64,000 nt of DNA, taken from assembly GCA_963814805.1 (NCBI GenBank), contig CAWFER010000006.1, forward strand, positions 62,001 to 126,000, given 5' to 3'. The position numbers and the translations under genes are program-made. A model generated the notes under the pieces. It worked only from the letters and a program-made list of their open reading frames with translations, made no database searches and was not told the DNA's origin. Positions 46,050 to 56,277 of the stretch are shown here, piece by piece (position 1 is the first letter of the stretch; each line of letters begins with the position of its first letter). Source of the stretch: AP-15 sp963814805 (GTDB taxonomy: Bacteria > Pseudomonadota > Alphaproteobacteria > ATCC43930 > CGMCC-115725).

Positions 46050-47112
46050 TCATGCCTTGACCCCCGCTCCCGGCCGCGGCGGGGCTGCGGCATCGAGCGG
46101 CCAGCGCGGGCGCGGAGCCGCGTCCAGACCGTCGACGAGGCCGAGGCGCAGCCGCTCCAACCCGGCCCAGGCGATCATCGCCGCGTTGTCGGTGCACAAG
46201 GCCGGCGGCGGGGCCACAAAGTCGAGCTCGGACGAATGAGCAAGGGCGGCCAAGCGATGGCGCAGCCGAGTGTTGGCGGCGACGCCGCCGGCGACGACCA
46301 GGCTTCTGCCCGCGGGCTGATGGCGGCGAAACCAGGCGATGGCGTTGGCGGTGCGGTCGCACAGCGCCTCGCAGATCGCCAGCTCGATCGACGCCGCCAG
46401 ATCGGCCCGATCGCGCGCATCGAGCGGGTCGCACGCGAGGGCGATGCGGCGCACCGCGGTTTTCAGCCCGGAAAATGAAAAGTCGCAGCCGGGCCTGCCG
46501 GCGAGCGGACGGGGCAAGGCAAAGCGCCGCGCATCTCCGCCTCGGGCCGCGCGCTCGATCGCCGGTCCGCCCGGATAGCCGAGCCCGATCAGCTTCGCGG
46601 TCTTGTCGAAGGCTTCGCCGGCGGCGTCGTCGAGGGTGGTGCCGAGACGGGTGTAGCGGCCGACCCCGGCGCAGGCCAGCAGCTGGCAGTGCCCGCCCGA
46701 AACGAGGAGCAGAAGATAGGGAAACGCGACATCGTCGGTCAGCCGCACGCTCAGCGCGTGAGCTTCGAGGTGGTTGACCGCGATAAACGGCTTGCCGGCG
46801 GCCCAGGCGATCCCCTTCGCCATCATCGTGCCGACGATCAGCCCGCCGATCAGCCCGGGCCCGGCGGCGGCGGCCACCGCATCGATTTCGCCGAGAGGAA
46901 CCGCGGCTTCGGCGAGGGCGCGCCGCACCAGGCGATCGAGACGACCGAGATGGGCGCGCGCCGCGATCTCGGGCACGACCCCGCCGTAAGGCGCGTGCTC
47001 GAGCAGCTGTGAATGCACCAAATTCGACGCGGATCCGCGAACCCGGCGCCGCTTCGGCGACGACCGCGGCGGCAGTCTCATCGCAGCTGGTCTCGATGCC
47101 GAGGACGATCAT
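46050..47112 (-). CDS. tsaD: tRNA N6-adenosine threonylcarbamoyltransferase, one frameshift
   Basis: About 353 residues when joined; forms t6A37 in ANN-decoding tRNAs with TsaB and TsaE. The start is 47112, reading MIVLGIETSCDETAAAVVAE. An extra G near 47026 separates PGSRIR from SNLVHSQLLEHAPYGGVVPEIAARAH, which includes the metal-binding His pair region. The ASKH blocks VNHLEAHALSVRL, LLVSGGHCQLL and VVAGGVAANTRLR follow. Encoded just upstream of gpsA, a usual alphaproteobacterial order. Confidence 0.93.
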
Positions 47113-47175
47113 CGGGGGCGAAGCCTGCGCCGGCGCGGGGCCGATCTCCGCTTCGGGTGGCGTCGGCCGCGGCGC

Positions 47176-48784
47176 TCAGCCCGGTTGCGCTACCTCGTAG
47201 GTCTTCAGGGTCTTGTCGGTGGCCGCGTCGATTTCGAGCAGCTTGACCGAATAGCCCCACAGCACCGCGACATGGCGCAACACCGCACGGCAGCTTTTTT
47301 CGGCGAGCAACACGCCATTATGCACATAATGCGCAAGAATTAGGCAGCGATCGCCTCTCAGATCGACATCGACCACCTGGATATCGGGCTCGCGCCGCGA
47401 CAGATCGTATTGCCGCGACAGCGCGGTGCGGATTTTGCGATAGCCGATATCGTCATGGATCGCCTCGACCCGCAACGCCGGCTTGGTGCTGTCGTCGGAG
47501 ACGTGGAACAGGCGGAACTTGCGGATCATCGCCGGGCTCAGATACTGCAAGACGAAGCTCTCGTCGCGGTAGTTGGCCCAGGCGTGGCGCAGCACGCCAT
47601 AGCCGTCGCCGTTGCCGGCGATATCGGGGAACCAGGCGCGGTCCTCCTCGGTCGGCTCCTCGCACATGCGGCGGATGTCCGACATCATGGCAAAGCCGAG
47701 CGCATAGGGATTGAGGCCGCTGAACCGCGGGTCGTCGAAATCCGGCTGAAACACGACGCTCGAATGCGAATGCAGGAATTCGAGCATCGAGCCTTCGGTG
47801 ATCATCCCCTTGTCGTGCAGCCGGCGCATGATCTCGTAATGGACGAAGGTGGCGCAGCCTTCGTTCATCATCTGGGTCTGCTTTTGCGGGTAGAAATATT
47901 GCGCGATCAGGCGGACGATGCGGACCAGCTCGCGCTGCCAGTCTTCGAGCCGCGGCGCCCGCTTCTCGATGAAATACAGCAGGTTCTCCTCGGGCAGACC
48001 GAGCTCGCGCTTGATCTCCTGCAGCCGCGCTTCGGCGGCGTCGGGGTCTTCCTTGTCCCGCCCGCCGCCGGGAACGGTCCGCCACAGATCGTTATAGGTC
48101 GCTTCGGCATGGGCCTGCCACTCCTCGGCCCGGCGCCGCTCCTCGGCGAGGTTCGGCTTGCGCGCGATGGGCGTAGCGGTTGACCCCATGGTCCTTCAGC
48201 GCGTGCGCGGCGTCGAGCACCCGCTCGACCGCCTCGACCCCGTGCCGCTCCTCGCATTTGGCGACGTAGTCGCGGGCAAAGCTCAGATAGTCGAGAATGC
48301 CGTTGGCGTCGGTCCACTGCCGAAACAGATAGTTGTTCTTGAAGAAATGATTGTGGCCAAAGGCGGCATGCGCCATGACCAGGGTCTGCATGGTCATGGA
48401 GTTCTCTTCCATGATGTAGCAGATGCACGGGTTGGAATTGATCACGATTTCATAAGCGAGGCCCTGCAGCCCCTTGCGATAGAGCGTCTCGTGAAAGGCG
48501 AAGCGCTTGCCGAAGCTCCAATGGCGATACATCAGCGGCAGGCCGACCGAGGCGTAGGCGTCGAGCATCTGCTCCGAGGTGATGACCTCGACTTGAACCG
48601 GATAGACATCGAGACCAATTTCGTCGACGGCGATCCGCTCGATCGCGTCATAGACCTGGCGCAACGACCCGTAATCCCAATTGGGGCCGTTGAACAGCGG
48701 CGCCGTCGCTTCGAGCCGCGACATCGGCAGAGAATGCAGCCCCGGCAGCGAACGCGGCATCGGCAGGGAAGCTGTATCAGGCAC
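47176..48784 (-). CDS. SpoVR family protein (YcgB-like), one frameshift
   Basis: About 535 residues when joined. The first part carries NWDYGSLRQVYDAIERIA, EIVINSNPCICYIMEENSMTMQ and HAAFGHNHFFKNNYLF. Near 48170 one extra base breaks HGVNRY from PIARKPNLAEERRRAEE; the rest carries NEGCATFVHYEIMRRLHDKG and GYRKIRTALSRQYDLS. The likely start is GTG 48784, overlapping the yeaH stop. Third gene of prkA-yeaH-spoVR; the three act together in stationary phase and starvation, by a mechanism not well understood. Confidence 0.9.
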
Positions 48785-50066
48785 GGACGCCCCCTTTGGA
48801 AAACAACTCATGGAAGACCGAGAAGATTTGCGACGGATCGCCGACCCGCCGCATCGCGAAATGCGGATGCGCCGGCGCCACCTCGCTATAGGCGCGCCAC
48901 AGATCGCTGTCGCGCGCGAGGCCGGTCAGGCTGCCGCCCATCCCGTCGCCGACCTCGACATAGGCGAAATACTGGCATAGCGGCAACACCTCGCCGCCCA
49001 GCAACGAGACGCAACGGCCGCTGTCGGCGCCATAATTGTCGCCGTCGGAAGCCTGGGCCGCGTAGATGTTCCAGCGGTCGGTCGGATAGCGGGCGCGGGC
49101 GATCTCCAGCATCTTTTCCAGCGCCGTCGACACCACCGTCCCGCCGGTCTCGCGGCTGTAGAAAAAGGTTTCTTCGTCGACCTCTTCGGCGGTGCTGGTA
49201 TGACGGATGAACACCACGTCGACATGGCGGTAGCGGCGAACCAGAAAGACGTGCAGCAGCATGAAGAACCGTTTGGCGAGATCCTTCATCGCCTCGGTCA
49301 TCGAGCCCGACACGTCCATCAGGCAGAACATCACCGCCTCGGTATTGGGCCGCGGCACCCGCTCGAAGCGATTGTAGCGGACATCGATCGGGTCGATGTA
49401 GGGAATGATCTTGCTGCGGAATTCGGCCTTTTCGAGGTCGACCGCCAGCCTCTTGACTTCCACCTCGTCGTCGCGGGCGCGGGCCTCGTCGAGCGCCGCG
49501 CGCAATGCCTCAACCTGCCACTGCTTCGGCCGGCGCAACGATATCCGCCGGGCCATGCTGTTGCGCATGGTGCGGCGAATGCTCAGATTGGCCGGGCTGC
49601 CGCTCACCGTGTAGCCGGCCCGCTGGAGGTCGACCGCGAAGGTTTCGCGCAGGCTCTTCTTGACCAGGTCGGGCAGTTCGAGATCCTCGAAAAACATATC
49701 GAGGAACTCGTCCTTCGAGAGGGTGAATTCAAAGGCGTCCTCGCCCGATCCGTCCGGGCTCCCTTGCGAGCCGCCCTGCCTCTCGCCGCCGCTCGGGCGC
49801 GGGATCTCGTCGCCCCTGACATACTCCTTGTTGCCGGGCACGACATGCTCGTTGCGCCCGGTGCGCCGGCTGTGGTTAAACGCCGGCTCGACGATCCCGC
49901 GCATCGGGATCGCCACCTTCTCGCCGTGCTCGACATCGGCGACCTTGCGCTTCCTGAGCGCGTTCTGCACCGCCGATTTGACCTCGGCGCGCGCCCGCGA
50001 CAGGAAACGCTGCCGGTTGCTGAGGCTCTTGCCCTTAGGGTTGGGCCGGCGGTCGACAATGTTCAT
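48777..50066 (-). CDS. yeaH: YeaH/YhbH family protein (DUF444)
   Basis: A 429-residue protein partner of PrkA. The N-terminus is basic (NIVDRRPNPKGKSLSNRQRFL), and the C-terminal half is a von Willebrand A-like domain with the MIDAS motif DVSGSMTEAM. SRETGGTVVSTALEKML and WNIYAAQASDGDN are diagnostic. The start at 50066 follows GGAGGGAAG. Between prkA (36-base gap) and spoVR (overlap). Confidence 0.94.
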   Translation of the reverse strand: MNIVDRRPNPKGKSLSNRQRFLSRARAEVKSAVQNALRKRKVADVEHGEKVAIPMRGIVEPAFNHSRRTGRNEHVVPGNKEYVRGDEIPRPSGGERQGGSQGSPDGSGEDAFEFTLSKDEFLDMFFEDLELPDLVKKSLRETFAVDLQRAGYTVSGSPANLSIRRTMRNSMARRISLRRPKQWQVEALRAALDEARARDDEVEVKRLAVDLEKAEFRSKIIPYIDPIDVRYNRFERVPRPNTEAVMFCLMDVSGSMTEAMKDLAKRFFMLLHVFLVRRYRHVDVVFIRHTSTAEEVDEETFFYSRETGGTVVSTALEKMLEIARARYPTDRWNIYAAQASDGDNYGADSGRCVSLLGGEVLPLCQYFAYVEVGDGMGGSLTGLARDSDLWRAYSEVAPAHPHFAMRRVGDPSQIFSVFHELFSKGGVRA

Positions 50067-50101
50067 CGTCTTCCCTCCAGAGCGGGCGTCGTTGTCGCCA
50101 C

Positions 50102-52051
50102 CTATCCGGCCTTGTTGACCCGCATGTACCACTCGACCAGGCGGCGCACCTGGCGCTCGGTGTAGCCGCGCGAGACCATCCGCTCGAGGAAGTCGGCGTG
50201 CTTCTTCTCGGTGTCGCTGTCCTTCTTCGAGCCGAAGCTGATCACCGGCAACAGATCCTCGACCTGCGAGAACATGCGCCGCTCGATCACCTCACGCAAC
50301 TTCTCGTACGAGGTCCAGGACGGGTTGCGCCCGGAATTGGCCGCCCGCGCCCGCAATGCGAACTTGACGACCTCGTTGCGGAAGTCCTTGGGGTTGGCGA
50401 TCCCTGCCGGCTTTTCGATCTTCGACAACTCCTGGTTCAACAGCTCGCGGTTCATCAGCTGCCCGGTGTCGGGGTCCTTGTAGTCCGAATCCTCGATCCA
50501 CGCGTCGGCATAGGCGACATAGCGGTCGAACAGGTTCTGCCCGTAATCCGAATACGATTCGAGATAGGCCTTCTGGATCTCGTGGCCGATGAATTCGGCA
50601 TAGCGCGGCGCCAGCTCGGCCTTGATGAAATTCAAATATTTCTTCTCGACTTCGTCCGGGAACTGCTCGCGCCAGATGGCTTGCTCGAGCACGTACATCA
50701 GATGGACCGGGTCGGCCGCCACCTCCTGGGTGTCGAAGTTGAACGTGCTCGACAGCACCTTGAAGGCGAAGCGGGTCGAGATCCCGTCCATGCCTTCGTC
50801 GACCCCGGCCGCGTCGCGGTATTCCTGCCCGGATTTCGCCCGCGGATCGGTGTCCCTCAGACTCTCGCCGTCATAGACCCGCATTTTGGAATGCAGGTTC
50901 GAGTTCTCATGCGGCTTCAATCGCGACAGCACGCTGAAGCGCGACAGGATGTCCAATGTCGAAGGCGCGCACGGCGCCGCGGAAAGCTCGCTGTTTTGCA
51001 GCAGCTTTTCGTAGATTTTGCGCTCCTCGGTGCAGCGCAGGCAATACGGCACCTTGATCACGGAAATCCGGTCGATGAAGGCTTCGTTGTTCTTGTTGTT
51101 CTTGAAGGTCTGCCATTCGGCCTCGTTCGAATGGGCCAGCACGATGCCCTGATAGGGGATGCCGCCGATATTCTCGGAACCGACGTAATTGCCTTCCTGG
51201 GTCGAGGTCAACAGCGGGTGCAGCATCTTGATCGGGGCCTTGAACATCTCGACGAATTCGAGCAGCCCCTGGGTGGTGCGGTTGAGCCCGCCCGAATAGG
51301 AATAGGCGTCCGGGTCATTCTGGCTGAAGAACTCGAGCTTGCGGATATCGACCTTGCCGACCAGGCTCGAGACGTCCTGGTTGTTCTCGTCGCCGGGTTC
51401 GGTCTTGGAGATGCAGATCTGCTTCAGACGCGAGGGCTGCAGCCGCACCACGGTGAATTTGGTGATGTCGCCGCCGAACTCCTCGAGCCGCTTGACCGCC
51501 CAGGGCGAGATCGTGCCGGTCAGCCGACGCCGCGGCACCCCGTAGCGCTTTTCGAGTTCCTCGCCGAGCGTCAGCGGATCGAACAGGCCGAGCGGGCTTT
51601 CAAACACCGGGCTGACTTCCTTGCCGGCCTTGAGCGCATAGACCGGCTCCTTTTCCATCAGCTGCTTCAGCCGCTCGGCGAGCGAGGATTTGCCGCCGCC
51701 GACCGGGCCCAAGAGATAGAGGATCTGCTTGCGCTCCTCGAGCCCCTGCGCCGCGTGACGGAAGAACCCGACGATGCGTTCGATCGTCTCCTCCATCCCG
51801 AAGAAATCGGCGAATTCGGGGTAGACCTTGATCGTGCGGTTGCTGAAGATCCGGCCGAGGCGCCCGTCCTGGCTGGTGTCGACCATCGCCGGCTCGCCGA
51901 TCGCGCGCAGCATGCGCTCGGCCGCGCCGGCATAGTACGAGGGATCGTCGGAGCATTTCCTCAGATAGTCCTCGAGGGAAAGCTCAGCCTCCCGCCGATT
52001 GTCGTACAACCGAGAGTAAAGTCCAAAAATACCGTCATCGTCGAATCTCAT
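50102..52051 (-). CDS. prkA: PrkA family serine protein kinase (YeaG-like)
   Basis: A 649-residue AAA+ kinase. Walker A is GPVGGGKSSLAE (K121), and SYSGGLNRTTQGLLEFVEMFKAPIKMLHPLL and IVLAHSNEAEWQTFKNNKNNEAF belong to the PrkA AAA domain; the C-terminal third is the PrkA kinase-like domain. The start at 52051 opens MRFDDDGIFGLYSRLYD; an upstream in-frame ATG at 52093 is less conserved. First gene of prkA-yeaH-spoVR. In E. coli yeaGH is induced by nitrogen starvation through sigma-54, and a matching site lies at 52261-52276. Confidence 0.95.
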   Translation of the reverse strand: MRFDDDGIFGLYSRLYDNRREAELSLEDYLRKCSDDPSYYAGAAERMLRAIGEPAMVDTSQDGRLGRIFSNRTIKVYPEFADFFGMEETIERIVGFFRHAAQGLEERKQILYLLGPVGGGKSSLAERLKQLMEKEPVYALKAGKEVSPVFESPLGLFDPLTLGEELEKRYGVPRRRLTGTISPWAVKRLEEFGGDITKFTVVRLQPSRLKQICISKTEPGDENNQDVSSLVGKVDIRKLEFFSQNDPDAYSYSGGLNRTTQGLLEFVEMFKAPIKMLHPLLTSTQEGNYVGSENIGGIPYQGIVLAHSNEAEWQTFKNNKNNEAFIDRISVIKVPYCLRCTEERKIYEKLLQNSELSAAPCAPSTLDILSRFSVLSRLKPHENSNLHSKMRVYDGESLRDTDPRAKSGQEYRDAAGVDEGMDGISTRFAFKVLSSTFNFDTQEVAADPVHLMYVLEQAIWREQFPDEVEKKYLNFIKAELAPRYAEFIGHEIQKAYLESYSDYGQNLFDRYVAYADAWIEDSDYKDPDTGQLMNRELLNQELSKIEKPAGIANPKDFRNEVVKFALRARAANSGRNPSWTSYEKLREVIERRMFSQVEDLLPVISFGSKKDSDTEKKHADFLERMVSRGYTERQVRRLVEWYMRVNKAG

Positions 52052-52260
52052 GTCACACCTCAGCTGGCGCTCACGCTCGACGCCCCGTTCCAAACCGCCG
52101 CACGAGGAAAACGCCGCGCGCGGGAAAACATTCGCCGAAATTCACATCCGGTCCAGATCGCGGGTTCGGCGGCCCGCGATAGTCCGCTCTTCCGCCGGCA
52201 CGGCGGCAGGCAGTCGCCCCACGATCGTCGCCGACCGTGCATCCTATCCAGCCTTACTGT

Positions 52261-52276
52261 CGCAAGCAGTATGCCA
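52261..52276 (-). promoter_or_regulatory. Candidate sigma-54 promoter for prkA-yeaH-spoVR
   Basis: On the minus strand TGGCATACTGCTTGCG. The GG and GC dinucleotides are separated by exactly ten bases, as in -24/-12 promoters (consensus TGGCAC-N5-TTGC; one mismatch in the -24 box). Transcription would start near 52249, giving a leader of about 200 bases. The placement agrees with sigma-54 control of yeaGH in E. coli. Confidence 0.5.
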
Positions 52277-52783
52277 AGCTTTTGTGGCGAGAGTGCGGAG
52301 CTCGGCGGTGCTCTGCAACGGCCGGAGTTCGGCCCGCGGGCCAGCTCCGTTTCATGCGCCACTTTGCGGGATTCGGACAACATGTTGTGGCCACCTTCCC
52401 AATCCCCCTCAGCATATATTGAGTCTCGGGAAATCCCAATAAAAATGTAGGTTAACCGCGGCGATTGTCATCCCCTGCCGCCGCAATGGCTCGCGCAGCG
52501 CCGGCGATCGCCGCCCGTAACCGCGGCGTTCTGTCGCACTCCGGCAAGTTGCGTTTGCTGCGGCAACCGTTGCGTTTGCGACACTCGTTTCAAACAGCAT
52601 TGATTTTTAACCAATTGCGGCCAGCCGCCGGAGCGCCCGTCCGATGTTCCGCAGACGCAGCGGGCGGTGCCGGCAAATAAGTTCACACATGAGAACGAAC
52701 AGAGTACATTTCAATGCTCGCCTCCCTAAAGCCTCGACGCCGATGGCATGGTCATCGACCTGGGCGCGCGAAGCCAGCGGCGG
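52277..52783. other. Intergenic, upstream of prkA, otherwise featureless
   Basis: About 500 bases between the promoter candidate and the antiporter stop. It includes an AT-rich patch (52400-52450) and may hold activator sites for the sigma-54 promoter. No gene, RNA or clear repeat was found. Confidence 0.4.
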
Positions 52784-54005
52784 CTATGGGCGGTTGCCCG
52801 TCGGCGCCGCCTCACGAGGCCCTCTGCCGATCGCCCTGACCAAGGGATTTGCCGTGATGCCGTGCGCGAATACGCTCAACAGCACGGCGCCGCCGGCCAC
52901 GGCGATGATCGTATTGTTGCCGGGCAGCTTCTCGTTGAAGACGATGACAGCGAAGACGATGGTGGCCAGCCCGCGCGGACCAAACCAGGCGATGAACATC
53001 CGGTCGGCGACGCGCAGACCGGTGCCGGCGAGGCATAGCAGCACCGGACCGATGCGAATGATGGTCAGGCTCAGCACCGCATAAAGTAACCCTGCCCAGG
53101 TGAGCCCGCCGATAATCAGCGGCGCCGCGCCGACCCCGAAGGCGACCCAGGTCAGGAGGGCCATGGCCTCCCCGGTAGCGACGGCGCCGCGCAGCAGTGT
53201 CTCCTTATGAGCCTGACGCAGCCCGCTCAACAGCAGGCCGCCGGCAAAGCAGGCGATGAAGCCGCTGCCGCCCGCCGCCTGCGCCGCGGCAAAACATGCC
53301 GCGGCGAGCGCCACGATCGGGACCTCCTCCCAGTGCTCGCTGATCCAGCCTTGTCGCTCGGCAGAGCGCAGCAGCAACGTCGTGAGCCATGTCAGGGCGA
53401 GCCCGACGAGCGCGCCGATGCCGAGTTCTTCGACGACCACCCGGATCGCATGCACCATCGTCCCATGCTCGAGCTGGGTCCCGACGGCGAGCCCGAGCAG
53501 CACCACGACGACCGGCACGCAAATGCCGTCATTGAGGCCGCTCTCGATATTGAGCGTCTCGCGCAACACGGCCGGGACATTCGGGTTCGTCACGACCGGC
53601 TTGCCGAGCGCCGCGTCGGTCGGCGCCAGCATCGCCGCGAGCAGCGCCATTTCGAGCAAGGCAACATTGGGAAACAGGACCCTAGCGATCAGAAAACCGA
53701 ACAGAATTGTCAGCGGCAGCCCGATCAGCAGGAGTTCTCTCGGGAATTCCGATGTTGCGGCGGACGACGTTGAAATCGGCGTTTGCGGCGTCGGTGAACA
53801 GCACCATGGCAAGCGTCAGCTCGGCCAGGCTGCGCAACCCCTCGGCCCCGAGGTTGAGTCGGACCAAGCCGATCCCGTACGGCCCGAACAGCAAGCCGGC
53901 CGCGATAAACACGATCGGTCCGCTGAGCCAGGACCGTTCGACCCGGCCGGCGACGGCGCTGTAGATCAAGAGAAGGGCGGCGAGGATCGCAGCATTCTGG
54001 TACAT
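52784..54005 (-). CDS. Na+/H+ antiporter (CPA1/NhaP type), one frameshift
   Basis: Inner-membrane exchanger of about 406 residues with twelve or so spans. The start ATG 54005 opens MYQNAAILAALLLIYSAVAG; an extra base near 53749 separates FNVVRRNI from EFPRELLLIGLPLTILFGFL. The ion-binding region APTDAALGKPVV and SGLNDGICVPVV is typical of CPA1, where the Asp pair carries ions. The last part, FIAWFGPRGLATIVFAVIVF, is the conserved transmembrane segment XI. Confidence 0.88.
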
Positions 54006-54252
54006 CAGCCTTTGTTTCCCGAAATGCCCGAATGCGAGGATAGACGGGCGGGACCGCGCGAACCTTGATCTGGATTATCGCCCGCTCCCGAATAATCAGG
54101 AAGTTAAGCTAAGACAGTTTGTCGATAGTCACGACCGCCGGGTTGGGACAGCGAGCCCGGCGCGCAGAGGCGGGTGACTCCTCGGCCGATCGGGTCGGCG
54201 ACGCCGGCCGGAATGCCGTTGACGTGTAACCGGCCATTCTGTCTGGTCTTTT

Positions 54253-54387
54253 GTGAGCGAGCAGATCCCCGACGAGAAGAGCGAAGCGCTTGCCGGCAGC
54301 GGCAACTTGAAGCGCCAGGAATACGAGCGAGAACTCGTCCGCTTGCATGTCGCGCTCGTCAAGCTGCGGCAATGGGTGTGGTGGTGA
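54253..54387 (+). pseudogene. Remnant of polyphosphate kinase 2 (5' end only)
   Basis: A 44-codon frame starting at GTG 54253 ends KRQEYERELVRLHVALVKLRQWV before a stop. This is the conserved N-terminal helix of PPK2, which in intact enzymes runs on into the Walker A motif GRDAAGKGG. Nothing downstream resembles PPK2, so most of the gene is deleted. It lies in the 471-base gap 54006-54476; the rest of the gap shows nothing else. Confidence 0.6.
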
Positions 54388-54476
54388 TGGCCGTCGCGGG
54401 CTTCGGGACCCGAACCTCGCCTCGCCAATCTTCTGCTGGGTCGCGCTGAACCGGCAAGTATCGGGCCACCCGCCGT

Positions 54477-55118
54477 TCAGCCGAGGCCGGGGCGCACCGC
54501 GAACGCCGCTTCGGTCTTGTCGCGCACCTCGTCGAGCCCGACCCCGGGCGCCAGCTCGACGAGGGTCATCCCAGTCCCGTCGATCGTGAACACGCCGAGA
54601 TCGGTGATGACCGTGTCGACGACGCCCTTGCCAGTCAGCGGCAAGGTGCAGCGGCGCAGCAATTTGGGCTCGTTGCGCGCGGTGTGCTCCATCAGCACGA
54701 TGACCCGCTTGACCCCGGCGACCAGGTCCATCGCCCCGCCCATGCCCTTGACCACCCGGCCCGGGATCATCCAGTTGGCGAGGTCGCCGTTTTCGGCCAC
54801 CTGCATCGCGCCGAGGATCGACAGGTCGATGTGTCCGCCGCGGATCATCGCAAACGACTGCGCGCTGTCGAAGTAGCTCGTCGTCGGCAGTTCGGTGATG
54901 GTCTGCTTGCCGGCGTTGATCAGGTCGGGGTCCTCCTCGCCCTCGAACGGAAACGGGCCCATGCCGAGCATGCCGTTCTCGCTCTGCAACTGGACCGTGA
55001 TCCCGGGCGGGATGAAGTTCGACACCAGGGTCGGAATGCCGATGCCAAGATTGACGTAAAAGCCGTCTTCGAGCTCGGCCGCGGCGCGGCGCGCCATCTC
55101 GTCGCGTGACCAGGGCAT
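54477..55118 (-). CDS. scoB: 3-oxoacid CoA-transferase subunit B
   Basis: A 213-residue subunit. The catalytic glutamate lies in SENGMLGMGP; GFYVNLGIGIPTLVSNFIP and NWMIPGRVVKGMGGAMDLV are family hallmarks. Together with subunit A it moves CoA between succinyl-CoA or acetyl-CoA and a 3-oxoacid (family I). The acceptor could be acetoacetate or 3-oxoadipate; sequence alone does not decide. Sixteen bases downstream of subunit A. Confidence 0.92.
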   Translation of the reverse strand: MPWSRDEMARRAAAELEDGFYVNLGIGIPTLVSNFIPPGITVQLQSENGMLGMGPFPFEGEEDPDLINAGKQTITELPTTSYFDSAQSFAMIRGGHIDLSILGAMQVAENGDLANWMIPGRVVKGMGGAMDLVAGVKRVIVLMEHTARNEPKLLRRCTLPLTGKGVVDTVITDLGVFTIDGTGMTLVELAPGVGLDEVRDKTEAAFAVRPGLG

Positions 55119-55134
55119 GTCCGGTTCCTCTCCT

Positions 55135-55839
55135 TCACGCGCCGCGCTGGCGCACGGTGCGCTGCTCGATGCGCTTTTCGAACGATTGGGGGTGGACGAT
55201 CCGCTTGACGAAGATACCGGGGGTCTGGATCTGGTCGGGCTCGATCTCGCCCGGCTCGACCAGGCGCTCGACCTCGGCCACGGTGACCCGCCCGGCGGTG
55301 GCCATCACCGGGTTGAAGTTGCGCGCGGTCTTGCGGTAGACGAGATTGCCCTCGCGGTCGCCCTTCCAGGCGTGGACGATCGCCAGATCGGCGACCAGGC
55401 CGCGCTCCATCAGATAGCTCTCGCCGTCGAACTCGCGCACCTCCTTGCCTTCGGCGATCAGGGTTCCGACCCCGGTCCGGGTGAAAAACGCCGGGATGCC
55501 GGCGCCGCCGGCCCGGATGCGCTCAGCGAGAGTGCCCTGCGGGTTGAATTCGAGCTCGAGCTCGCCCTTGAGATACAGATCGGCGAACAGCTTGTTCTCG
55601 CCGACATAGGACGAGATCATCTTGCGGATCTGCCGGCTTTCGAGCAACAGGCCGAGCCCGGCGCCGTCGATCCCGGCATTGTTCGAAATGATGGTGAGCC
55701 CGCCCACTCCCGCATCGCGGATCGCGGCGATCAGCGCTTCCGGGATGCCGCACAGGCCGAACCCGCCGGCCATGATCGTCATGCCGTCGCGCAGCAAGCC
55801 GGCGAGCGCCGTCGCCGCATCGGGATAGACCTTGTTCAT
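55135..55839 (-). CDS. scoA: 3-oxoacid CoA-transferase subunit A
   Basis: A 234-residue subunit. DGMTIMAGGFGLCGIPEALI is the glycine-rich CoA-binding motif of family I transferases. LTIISNNAGIDGAGLGLLL and FFTRTGVGTLIAEGKE are further signatures. First gene of the pair; promoter in the 438-base gap upstream. Confidence 0.92.
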   Translation of the reverse strand: MNKVYPDAATALAGLLRDGMTIMAGGFGLCGIPEALIAAIRDAGVGGLTIISNNAGIDGAGLGLLLESRQIRKMISSYVGENKLFADLYLKGELELEFNPQGTLAERIRAGGAGIPAFFTRTGVGTLIAEGKEVREFDGESYLMERGLVADLAIVHAWKGDREGNLVYRKTARNFNPVMATAGRVTVAEVERLVEPGEIEPDQIQTPGIFVKRIVHPQSFEKRIEQRTVRQRGA

Positions 55840-56277
55840 CGGCTGCTCCTCCGCCAGCTGGGCCGCTTATTCATTGTCGGGTCACGCGCACAACGCCCGA
55901 ATATTCTATAATGGCGCGGATATGTCATCCGCGTTGGCGGCGACCGGGCCTCGATCGGAGACGGGCGCCGGACCAGACCGCGCGGGCGTTGCGGCGATCC
56001 GTTCGTTGCGCGCGCCGGCTGCGTCGCGCCGACCCCATATCGATTGGATTCGCCAAGCGATTTGGCGAGGGCGTCGCTGAACCCATCGCCATGTAAATGA
56101 AACGCGGCGAACGAGCGAACATTTGAGGCGGGCTCGTAGGGTTTGATGGCCCTTCGCCGGGCTTTTGCGGGCAACTTGGTTACGATCGGGAAAACATTGA
56201 TTTATTTGTGGAATTTAGCTGGTCCTCGGAGGGTTCGTCAGTTTATGAAGCCGGCCCGGAGAGGGTGAACCGCGCTG
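55840..56277. other. Divergent intergenic region, no gene recognised
   Basis: Separates scoA (leftward) from the Crp/Fnr gene (rightward). An open minus-strand frame (55836-56174) has poor composition and no recognisable motif, so I do not call it. An AT-rich patch at 56185-56220 is the likely promoter of the regulator. Confidence 0.4.

Noticed and set aside
50198..52450. A 750-codon open frame on the plus strand
   Set aside because: Antisense to prkA; no recognisable domain and a sequence typical of a mirror frame.
55836..56174. Possible 112-residue protein between scoA and the Crp/Fnr gene
   Set aside because: No conserved motif, no ribosome site, and it overlaps the scoA promoter region.
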